Shown here piece by piece: positions 1 to 5,443 of a DNA stretch of 5,702 nt. The DNA is from Candidatus Profundicultor aquiphilus (GTDB lineage Bacteria > Atribacterota > Atribacteria > Atribacterales > Caldatribacteriaceae), in the NCBI GenBank assembly GCA_013314795.1, contig JABUEZ010000147.1:1-5702 (forward strand), given 5' to 3'. Position 1 is the stretch's first letter; every line of letters starts with the position of its first letter. The notes under the pieces were generated by a model that had not been told where the DNA came from, ran no database searches, and saw only the letters and a program-made list of their open reading frames with translations. The translations under genes were made by a program, and so were the position numbers.

Positions 1-392
1 TGTTGGGGCTTGTCTTTGTCCTGGCAATGAAATTCATTCTTCTGGTGGAACTTCGTCATCCTTCTTACCTTCTGTGGGCCCCATTGCTGGGGAGGGTGGG
101 GGCGCTGGAAGTGGCGGCGCTTTTTCCGCCCCTTTTCGAGGGTGAAGGCCTGGGGAAGGAGCTTTTGCGTAAGGTCCCCATTGCCTTTTTCCTTTTCTGG
201 GTGGCGGTGGTGGCGTTTTTGATGGGATGGCAGGAGGGAGTGCTGCACCTTTTGAAAATCGGGATACACTTTGGTATCATTTACACACTCGGGAAGGTAT
301 TCCAGCGACACTTTGGAGGGCTGAACGGCGACATGCTGGGGTGCATCATTGAACTGGGAGAGATCATATTTCTCTTCTGGGGGAGGGTTTGA
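1..392 (+). CDS. cobS: Adenosylcobinamide-GDP ribazoletransferase (cobalamin synthase), C-terminal half, 5'-truncated by the window
   Basis: CobS is an integral membrane enzyme that joins adenosylcobinamide-GDP to alpha-ribazole (or its 5'-phosphate) in the last assembly step of cobalamin. The reading frame is open from base 3 to the TGA at 390-392, giving about 130 residues. Full-length CobS is usually near 250, so roughly the C-terminal half is present and the true start lies upstream; the TTG at base 3 is not a start. Counting from base 3, family landmarks are the WAPLLGR segment (25-31), the EGEGLG segment (46-51; compare the family's RPEGLG) and the C-terminal GLNGDMLGCIIELGE motif (106-120), which matches the conserved GxxGDxLGAxxE signature. 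Hydrophobic segments near 58-76 and 112-127 fit membrane helices. It is followed at once by three more B12 genes in the same direction. Identification is firm; only the N-terminus is missing. Confidence 0.93.
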   Translation, partial: LGLVFVLAMKFILLVELRHPSYLLWAPLLGRVGALEVAALFPPLFEGEGLGKELLRKVPIAFFLFWVAVVAFLMGWQEGVLHLLKIGIHFGIIYTLGKVFQRHFGGLNGDMLGCIIELGEIIFLFWGRV

Positions 393-397
393 GGACC

Positions 398-1267
398 ATG
401 CGAGCCCTTTGCCCGGGAAGCGTGGGGGAACTGGTGCAGGGATTGCGGGAAGGAAGGGAAATACTTGTTTCCCTCACCGTGAGTTGCTTCAGCGAGGTTG
501 CGGTGTTTGTGGAAGAGGGTGTTCCAGAAGAGACCCCCTTCTGGAAGACCCGCAAAGCCCTGGAAATGGCCCTGCGAGAATGGGGTCGAGAGGACTTAAT
601 CGGCCGGATCGGTTTTTCTCGCCGCAGTCGCCTCCCGGTGGGCAAAGGATTTGCCTCCAGCACCGCCGATATCGCTGCCGGGCTGGTAGCCCTGGCGAAG
701 TTTCTGGGACGAAAGATTTCGGAGGAAGAAATTGCCCGGTTGGCGCTACGGGTGGAGCCGAGCGACGGGACCTTTTTCTCCCCCTTTTCCCTCTTTGACC
801 ACCTGCGGGGGGAAGTGCTGGTGCGCTTGCCTTTTCCCAGGTACCTGGGCGTGGTGGTGGTGGAACTCCCCGGGAAGGTGGAAACGGTGGAGGTGGACCG
901 GGAGAGGTTGCGGCGAAACTGGGAACGCTTCCGGCAGGAAATGGAGGAGGCCTTTGCCCTTTTGGAGCGGGGGCTGGAGGAACAGGATTTGCACCTCGTG
1001 GGTCGGGCGGCCACCACAAGTAGCCTCGTCATGGAGGCCATTGAACCCGAGGAGGTCTTTGCGGTGCTGCGGGCTCATTTCCGGGAAATGGGGGCTTTGG
1101 GAGTGAACCGGGCCCACACCGGGCGGGCCTTTGGGGTGCTCTTTGACCGGCGGGTTTATCCGGAAGCGGTGATGGGCGAGCGGGTGAAAGAGTGCCTGCG
1201 CAAGTACCCCGTCACCGTATGGACGACCAGAGCCGTGGCCGGAGGAGTGAGGGTGGTGCAGTCATGA
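398..1267 (+). CDS. pduX: L-threonine kinase, GHMP kinase family (PduX type)
   Basis: This enzyme phosphorylates free L-threonine with ATP to L-threonine-O-3-phosphate, which a CobD-type decarboxylase turns into aminopropanol phosphate, the linker of the B12 lower loop. The 289-residue protein has the PduX N-terminal signature CPGSVGELVQG (5-15), the GHMP ATP-binding loop LPVGKGFASSTAD (79-91), an EPSDGTFF segment (120-127; compare EPTDGxxF) and the C-terminal GALGVNRAHTGRAFG segment (232-246). Length is typical for the family. A TTG at 389 extends the frame by three codons, but ATG 398 is preferred: it puts the GGGAGGG site at 381-387 ten bases upstream, while the TTG would be almost on top of it. 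The start lies 5 bases after the cobS stop, and the end overlaps the next gene by 4 bases (ATGA), implying translational coupling. Other GHMP kinases are conceivable, but the motifs and B12 neighbours favour threonine kinase. Confidence 0.88.
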   Translation: MRALCPGSVGELVQGLREGREILVSLTVSCFSEVAVFVEEGVPEETPFWKTRKALEMALREWGREDLIGRIGFSRRSRLPVGKGFASSTADIAAGLVALAKFLGRKISEEEIARLALRVEPSDGTFFSPFSLFDHLRGEVLVRLPFPRYLGVVVVELPGKVETVEVDRERLRRNWERFRQEMEEAFALLERGLEEQDLHLVGRAATTSSLVMEAIEPEEVFAVLRAHFREMGALGVNRAHTGRAFGVLFDRRVYPEAVMGERVKECLRKYPVTVWTTRAVAGGVRVVQS

Positions 1268-1863
1268 AGGAGATTTACCTGGTGCGTCACGGAGATACCG
1301 ACGCTACCGAGCGAGGGTATTATGCGGGGTGGATGGACATTCCCCTTTCGGCGGGAGGGAGGGCGCGCATTCTTCGGGTGCGGGAAATGCTCCCCCGGGA
1401 CGGGTTCCGGAAGGTGCTGGTGAGCCCTTTAAAAAGGACCCTGGAAACCGCCCGGATTGTGGTGGAGGATGCGCCTTTGGAAATCTGCGAAGAACTGAAG
1501 GAGCGCTCCTTTGGGTCCTGGGAAGGGCGAGGCTGGAAGGAGATTGAGGAAAACTTTCCGGAGGAGATGGCAGCCTGGCGCCGGGATCCCTTGCGCTTTA
1601 CCCCTCCGGGGGGAGAGAGCTTTGAGGTGGTGCTGGCGCGGGTGGTCTCTTTCTGGGAAAGGCTCCGCCTGGAACCCGAAGGGCGGTATCTCCTTGTCAC
1701 CCATGGGGGAGTGATCCGCTCGCTTCTCGTGCACCTTTTGCGCCTTGATTTTGCCTCCACCTTTCACATTCTCCTTGACCCGGGGGTGGTGGTGAAAATC
1801 CGGGAAGAAAATGGGTTCTCACAGCTTGTTCACATCGTGAACGTCGAGGGAGGGGAAGGATGA
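1264..1863 (+). CDS. cobC: Histidine phosphatase superfamily protein, probable alpha-ribazole phosphatase
   Basis: The product belongs to the phosphoglycerate-mutase-like histidine phosphatases. From its setting it most likely removes the 5'-phosphate from alpha-ribazole-5'-phosphate or from adenosylcobalamin-5'-phosphate. The 199-residue length is normal for CobC. The catalytic set is complete: LVRHG (6-10, phosphorylated His9 with Arg8), SPLKRTLETA (54-63, phosphate-binding Arg58), LKERSFGSWEG (78-88, probable general acid Glu80) and VTHGG (145-149, second catalytic His147). The start ATG at 1264 overlaps the pduX stop in an ATGA junction, with purine-rich GAGGG (1249-1253) upstream. The 3' end overlaps cbiB by the same 4-base arrangement. 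Family membership is certain. The specific substrate is inferred from the surrounding cobS, pduX and cbiB genes, since sequence alone does not separate CobC from other small phosphatases of this fold. Confidence 0.85.
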   Translation: MKEIYLVRHGDTDATERGYYAGWMDIPLSAGGRARILRVREMLPRDGFRKVLVSPLKRTLETARIVVEDAPLEICEELKERSFGSWEGRGWKEIEENFPEEMAAWRRDPLRFTPPGGESFEVVLARVVSFWERLRLEPEGRYLLVTHGGVIRSLLVHLLRLDFASTFHILLDPGVVVKIREENGFSQLVHIVNVEGGEG

Positions 1864-2813
1864 ACGCAGTGCTTCTGGGGCTAGCATTCCTGCTGGATGC
1901 CCTTCTGGGTGATCCGCAGGGGAAGTGGCATCCGGTGGCGCTCATCGGTGCGCTCATCGGGAAGCTGGAGCAGGCGCTCTTCCCCCGCAAGAGGAGCTTC
2001 CGGCGGGAATTCCTGCTGGGGTTTGTGCTTTTAGTTTTGCTTTTGGGGGGACTGGGGACGGGGTATTTCTTTTTGGGACGGTTTCTCTGGCGGCGGTTTC
2101 CGGTGATTTTCTTCGCCGTGGAACTCTACCTCATGTTCAGCTTTCTGGCCCTGCGGACCCTGCGGCAGCGTGGTGAAGAGGTGCAGGAGGCCCTGGAAAT
2201 GGGGGATTTACCGGAGGCGCGGAAGCGCCTGAAGCACCTGGTGGGCCGGGACACCGAGCACCTCTCGGAGTGGGAGGTGGTGCGGGGATGTGTGGAGTCC
2301 CTGGCCGAAAACTTTAACGACGGGTTTCTGGCCCCCCTTTTTTACATGAGCATCTTTGGGGCTCTGGGCGGGCTTATCTATAAAATCACCAATACCCTCG
2401 ATTCCATGGTGGGGTATCGGGACTTCCGTTACTTCTTTTTCGGGTTTGCCTCGGCCCGCTTTGATGACATCCTCAATTTCATCCCGGCCCGGTTAAGCGT
2501 TTTCTTCATCGCCCTGGGGGCCATTTTTGCCGGTGGCAATGCCCAGAGAGCCGTGGAGTGTGCCTTTCGGGATGCGGGAAAGCACGAAAGCCCCAATGCC
2601 GGGTGGCCGGAGGCCGCCATGGCCGGGGCCTTAGGGGTGCGCCTGGGAGGCGTGAACTATTACGGGGGAAAGCGGGAGGAGATGGCCTTTCTGGGGGATT
2701 CCCTCTCGGACCTTACCGTGGAAAAAATCGGTGAGGCCCTGAAAATTATTCACCGGGGTGGAATGGTGGCGGTGGTGGTATTGATGGTAGTCTCTTTTTT
2801 CCTCTGGCGGTAA
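1860..2813 (+). CDS. cbiB: Adenosylcobinamide-phosphate synthase (CbiB/CobD family)
   Basis: CbiB is a membrane enzyme that attaches aminopropanol (or its phosphate) to the propionate side chain of adenosylcobyric acid, giving adenosylcobinamide (phosphate). The 317-residue protein is full length and shows the family motifs in order: LLDALLGDP and HPVALIG at the N-terminus (11-19 and 24-30), CVESLAENFNDGFLAPLFY (144-162), NTLDSMVGYRDFRY (178-191), SARFDDILNFIPARL (198-212) and SPNAGWPEAAMAGALGVRLGG (244-264). Hydrophobic stretches near 1-16, 50-72, 80-100, 158-174, 212-226 and 301-315 fit a multi-helix membrane protein. ATG 1860 overlaps the cobC stop by 4 bases, and a GGGAGGGGAAGG ribosome binding site sits just before it. 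With pduX upstream, both the making and the attachment of the aminopropanol linker are covered apart from the decarboxylase. This is the last recognisable B12 gene in the window. Confidence 0.95.
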   Translation: MNAVLLGLAFLLDALLGDPQGKWHPVALIGALIGKLEQALFPRKRSFRREFLLGFVLLVLLLGGLGTGYFFLGRFLWRRFPVIFFAVELYLMFSFLALRTLRQRGEEVQEALEMGDLPEARKRLKHLVGRDTEHLSEWEVVRGCVESLAENFNDGFLAPLFYMSIFGALGGLIYKITNTLDSMVGYRDFRYFFFGFASARFDDILNFIPARLSVFFIALGAIFAGGNAQRAVECAFRDAGKHESPNAGWPEAAMAGALGVRLGGVNYYGGKREEMAFLGDSLSDLTVEKIGEALKIIHRGGMVAVVVLMVVSFFLWR

Positions 2814-2828
2814 GAAGGGAGGAACGCA

Positions 2829-3884
2829 ATGGACGATCCCATTCAGGTATCGCGTTTCGATCCGGCCAAAATCAAAAAGCGGGTTATTTTCCCCATCCTC
2901 ATTAGCTTGGGAAGCATGGCCTTCATTTTTTCCTTCACCTCCTTCCGGGGTATTTCCATCGAGGAAATCGAAAAAACCCGGTTTCACTTCCCCTTTTTGG
3001 GGATGGCGCTTTTGGTCCTTTTTATCACCTGGATGGTGGATGGCCTGCGGGTCTATCTCACCGCCCGGGCCTGGGACAAGAAGATTTCCTTCCGCAGTGC
3101 TCTGGCGGCGGTGCTTTCCCAGTACTTCATGTCCTCCATCACTCCCTTTATGACTGGGGGGAGCCCGGCCCAGCTCTATGTTCTGGCCCAGTCGGGGTTG
3201 GGGTGGGGGGAGGCCAGCAGTCTCGTGGTCATCTGCGGGATTCTCTACCAGGCGAGTTTGCTCCTTCTCCTTTTCGTTTTCGTGTTCTTCTTCCGGGTGG
3301 GATTCACCCTGCGGGGGGTGCTCCTGGGGGTGCTCTACTCCTTTGCCATTTTCTACAGTGCGGTGATGTTTCTCCTCTTCTTCTTCCTTTACCACCCTTC
3401 GGCCCTTTTCCGGGCCACCAACTGGGGGATTTCCTTTGTCCGCCGGCATTTCAAGCGGGCCAAGTTCTCCGAGGAAGCGGTGCGGAAGTGGATTGAGGAG
3501 TTCCTGGAGGAGTTCCGGGAAGGTTTTGCCATCCTCTTCCGCAAAAAACCCCAGTACCTGGCCTGGAACTTGGGGTGTTACATGTTCAACTACACCCTGA
3601 TTTTCTCCCTGGCTTATCTCGTCATCCGGGCCCTGGGCAGTTCCCCACCGATTTTACGGGTCATCGGGGTGCAGATTCCCCTCTTTTACATCTTTTCCTT
3701 CATTCCCTCCCCCGGAGCCAGTGGGGGGGCGGAAGTGTCGCTGGCTTCGGTCTTTTCGGGGCTGGTGGGCATCCACAAGGTGGGGATGTTCGTGCTATTG
3801 TGGCGGTCCTTCACTTTTTATCTGCCCATGCTGGTGGGGGGCATCGTCTTTTTCCGGGTGCTCCGGGGCGTGAGCGGGCGGTGA
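2829..3884 (+). CDS. Flippase-like / lysylphosphatidylglycerol synthase transmembrane (UPF0104) family membrane protein
   Basis: This is a 351-residue polytopic membrane protein with no attached catalytic domain. Two motifs place it in the UPF0104/LPG_synthase_TM family: PFMTGGSPAQLYVL (106-119; compare PxxxGGxPxxxxxL) and FIPSPGASGGAE (291-302; compare PTPGGxGxxE). Hydrophobic segments lie near 17-37, 55-71, 90-105, 128-156, 160-188, 245-268, 278-292, 303-323 and 326-344. A charged segment near 204-240, rich in K, R and E, is probably a cytoplasmic loop or amphipathic helix. The family includes the N-terminal flippase half of MprF and many stand-alone proteins of unsettled function, often linked to lipid or glycan handling. 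I cannot name the substrate. The start ATG has a good GGGAGGAA site (2817-2824), 15 bases after cbiB ends. The stop TGA shares its last base with the birA ATG, so it is very probably co-translated with birA, although no functional link is evident. Confidence 0.85.
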   Translation: MDDPIQVSRFDPAKIKKRVIFPILISLGSMAFIFSFTSFRGISIEEIEKTRFHFPFLGMALLVLFITWMVDGLRVYLTARAWDKKISFRSALAAVLSQYFMSSITPFMTGGSPAQLYVLAQSGLGWGEASSLVVICGILYQASLLLLLFVFVFFFRVGFTLRGVLLGVLYSFAIFYSAVMFLLFFFLYHPSALFRATNWGISFVRRHFKRAKFSEEAVRKWIEEFLEEFREGFAILFRKKPQYLAWNLGCYMFNYTLIFSLAYLVIRALGSSPPILRVIGVQIPLFYIFSFIPSPGASGGAEVSLASVFSGLVGIHKVGMFVLLWRSFTFYLPMLVGGIVFFRVLRGVSGR

Positions 3885-4846
3885 TGGAGGAACTGCGCAG
3901 AACCGTCCTCCGGAATCTGGTACGCGCCTTTCCCGGGGCCATTTCCGGCGAAACTCTGGCTCAGGAGACGGGGGTGAGCCGGGTGGCGGTGTGGAAAAGC
4001 ATCCAGACTCTCCGGGAACTGGGCTTTCCTGTAGAATCCTCCCGGGCGGGGTACCGGTTGAGGGAACTCCCTGATTTCCTCTTTGGCCCGTATCTTGAAG
4101 CGGTTCTTGAGGGGACGTTTCCTAATCTACGGGTGGTTTTCTACCCTGAAATTCCTTCCACCAACGCCGAGGCCAAAAAGCTGGCCGAGGAGGGGTATCC
4201 GGAAGGAACCCTGGTGGTGACGGAGAACCAGACTCAGGGAAGGGGGCGCCTGGGGCGGGGATGGTTTGCCGAACGGGGAAAATCCCTCACCGTTTCGCTT
4301 GTGCTTCGCCCGAAGCTGGAGCCCCGGTGGTGTCCTTCGCTTTCTTTACTTACGGCCCTTTCTCTGGCTTTTGCCCTGGAAGGCCTCGGATTTCCGGTTA
4401 CCCTCAAATGGCCCAACGACCTTTATCTTTCCGGGAAAAAGGTGGCCGGGGTGCTTTTGGAAAGCGCCATGGAAATGGACCGGGTGGAATGGGTGGTGGT
4501 GGGAGTGGGGGTGAACGTGAACGGGGAAAGTTTTCCCCCGGAACTTGCCGATCGGGCCACCTCCCTTTTTCTGGCCAAGAAAGAACCGCTCCCCCGCTTC
4601 CAGGTTTTGCAGGCCTTTCTTGCCGCCCTGGGGAAGGAGTATCCCCGGTTTATAGAGGAAAAAAGCTTTACCCCCTGGATTTCCGCTTTTTCGTCCCGTT
4701 TGCCTTTTCTGGGGAAACCGGTGGAAGTGGTTTTGGGAGAAAAGGTCTTCCAGGGGATAGCGGAGCGAATCGACGAAGACGGGGCGTTGTGGGTGGGGGA
4801 GCATCGTTTTCCCTGGGGAGAGGTTTCGCTTTTGGTTAACCTGTGA
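3884..4846 (+). CDS. birA: Bifunctional biotin-[acetyl-CoA-carboxylase] ligase and biotin operon repressor
   Basis: BirA makes biotinyl-5'-AMP and transfers biotin to the acceptor lysine of biotin-dependent carboxylases; the two-domain form also represses biotin genes. At 320 residues it matches the bifunctional class. Residues about 5-60 form a winged helix-turn-helix (SGETLAQETGVSRVAVWKSI at 21-40, with the wing near RAGYRL 54-59). The ligase domain follows, with STN (92-94), the biotinyl-AMP loop GRGRLGRGW (119-127), KWPNDLYL (175-182), KKVAGVLLE (186-194, with the conserved Lys187) and VVGVGVNVN (206-213). A small SH3-like C-terminal domain starts near 275. The frame is open further upstream, but the ATG at 3884 is chosen: it begins exactly at the HTH domain and overlaps the previous stop by one base. 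The final codons (SLLVNL, stop) are written in the left arm of a probable BirA operator, so the gene's tail doubles as regulatory DNA for bioY. Confidence 0.95.
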   Translation: MEELRRTVLRNLVRAFPGAISGETLAQETGVSRVAVWKSIQTLRELGFPVESSRAGYRLRELPDFLFGPYLEAVLEGTFPNLRVVFYPEIPSTNAEAKKLAEEGYPEGTLVVTENQTQGRGRLGRGWFAERGKSLTVSLVLRPKLEPRWCPSLSLLTALSLAFALEGLGFPVTLKWPNDLYLSGKKVAGVLLESAMEMDRVEWVVVGVGVNVNGESFPPELADRATSLFLAKKEPLPRFQVLQAFLAALGKEYPRFIEEKSFTPWISAFSSRLPFLGKPVEVVLGEKVFQGIAERIDEDGALWVGEHRFPWGEVSLLVNL

Positions 4847-4870
4847 TATAATTTTGGTTAACCAAAAGCG
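4827..4870 (+). promoter_or_regulatory. Probable BirA operator: perfect 15-base inverted repeat with 14-base spacer
   Basis: The left arm CGCTTTTGGTTAACC (4827-4841) and right arm GGTTAACCAAAAGCG (4856-4870) are exact reverse complements separated by 14 bases. BirA boxes in diverse bacteria are known as inverted repeats of the type TTGTnAACC / GGTTnACAA separated by about 14-16 bases. This site matches the inner GTTAACC / GGTTAAC core and the spacing, differing at one outer position per arm. It lies between birA, which has a DNA-binding domain, and the biotin transporter gene bioY, and it flanks a promoter -10 box. No T-run follows, so it is not an intrinsic terminator. Expected behaviour, by analogy with known BirA systems: biotinyl-AMP-loaded BirA dimers bind and shut off bioY when biotin is plentiful. 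Confidence 0.88.
4844..4852 (+). promoter_or_regulatory. Extended -10 promoter element for bioY
   Basis: TGATATAAT contains a consensus -10 hexamer TATAAT (4847-4852) preceded by a TGn extension whose TG is also the first two bases of the birA stop codon. The -35 region is weak: at 17-base spacing it reads TTTCGC (4824-4829), as is common for extended -10 promoters. The predicted start point is about 4858-4860, inside the right arm of the operator, giving a leader of about 24 bases before bioY. The -10 box falls wholly within the operator spacer, so a bound repressor would cover the promoter. Confidence 0.75.
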
Positions 4871-4875
4871 AGGAG
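4871..4875 (+). promoter_or_regulatory. Ribosome binding site of bioY
   Basis: AGGAG lies 7 bases before the GTG at 4883, an ideal spacing that supports this GTG as the bioY start. It begins on the first base after the operator's right arm. Confidence 0.75.
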
Positions 4876-4882
4876 TGATACG

Positions 4883-5437
4883 GTGAACATTTCCCTTCGG
4901 TCGTTAGCCCGGGCTGGACTTTTCATTGCTTTAGCGGTTTCGGTGAGCGTTCTTTTCCGCTTTACGGCGACTCTGGTTCCCTTTTCGCTTTTGCCGCTGG
5001 TAGTGATTCTTTCTGGACTCACCCTCACCCCGAAGGAGAGCTTTCTGGCCATGGGAGGGTATCTCCTCCTTGGGCTTTTGGGGCTTCCAGTTTTTGCCGC
5101 GCCCCCCTTTGGGGGATTGGGGTACGTCCTCAAGCCCACCTTTGGGTTCATCCTGGGGTTTGTGGTGAGCGCACCGCTTTTATCGTTGATCCTTCGCCGC
5201 CCAAAAGAGTGGTCGTTCTGGAGTCTCCTGGGGGTTTCCCTGCTGGGCCTTGTGTTTATCTACCCCTTGGGGCTTCTGTATCTGTGGGTTATAATGAAGG
5301 CGGTGGGAAAACCCCTCACCTTCTCCCAGGTTTTGCAGGTGGGGTTTTTCCCCTTCATCGGCTTTGATATCCTGAAGGCGGTTCTGGCGACGGTGGTGGC
5401 CTTCCGGGTGCAGAAACGATTTTCGAAAAGGGGGTAG
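4883..5437 (+). CDS. bioY: BioY, biotin-binding S component of an ECF transporter
   Basis: BioY is a small membrane protein that binds biotin with high affinity and imports it, usually with an ECF energising module (EcfT plus ATPases). The 184-residue length is typical. Family features include the GGLGYVLKPTFGFILGF segment (about 77-93; compare GGxGYLxGPTxGYLxGF) and the C-terminal PFIGFDILKAVLA segment (about 156-168; compare PFxPGDxxKxxxA), which carries the Asp and Lys of the BioY signature. About six hydrophobic helices cover the protein. Start GTG 4883 is set by AGGAG at 4871-4875. Transcription probably starts at the operator-overlapped promoter just upstream and is controlled by BirA from the preceding gene. 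No bioM/bioN or biotin synthesis genes are in the window, so it may use a shared ECF module coded elsewhere. Confidence 0.93.
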   Translation: MNISLRSLARAGLFIALAVSVSVLFRFTATLVPFSLLPLVVILSGLTLTPKESFLAMGGYLLLGLLGLPVFAAPPFGGLGYVLKPTFGFILGFVVSAPLLSLILRRPKEWSFWSLLGVSLLGLVFIYPLGLLYLWVIMKAVGKPLTFSQVLQVGFFPFIGFDILKAVLATVVAFRVQKRFSKRG

Positions 5438-5443
5438 GAGGAT

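Noticed and set aside
846..866. GTGGTGGTGGTGG microsatellite-like run in pduX
   Set aside because: It simply encodes consecutive valines in a beta strand of the kinase, and similar Val-rich GTG runs occur in the other genes here.
364..1117. Long open frames on the minus strand opposite pduX (and similar ones opposite the other genes)
   Set aside because: They are rich in Pro, Arg, Ser and His with no recognisable motifs, as expected for antisense shadows of GC-rich genes, and they lie opposite well-identified proteins.
3575..3883. 103-residue N-terminal extension of birA in the same frame
   Set aside because: It overlaps the flippase-like gene, its composition is that of a frame shadow (Pro/His/Gly-rich), and the HTH domain begins exactly at the ATG at 3884.
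4827..4870. Inverted repeat as a rho-independent terminator after birA
   Set aside because: There is no T-run after the right arm, the loop is long and holds a consensus -10 box, and the sequence matches a BirA box, so an operator explains it better.
5267..5295. Promoter-like TTGGGG, 17-base gap, TATAAT inside bioY, pointing toward the ZIP-like gene
   Set aside because: The -35 half matches only TTG, there is no TGn extension, the site is about 150 bases from the next gene and is fully explained as bioY coding sequence. Possible, but too weak to annotate.
4600..5339. Repeated 14-mer CCAGGTTTTGCAGG in birA (4600-4613) and bioY (5326-5339)
   Set aside because: Both copies encode Gln-Val-Leu-Gln in frame with the same codons. 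With only two copies this looks like codon bias, not a repeat element.
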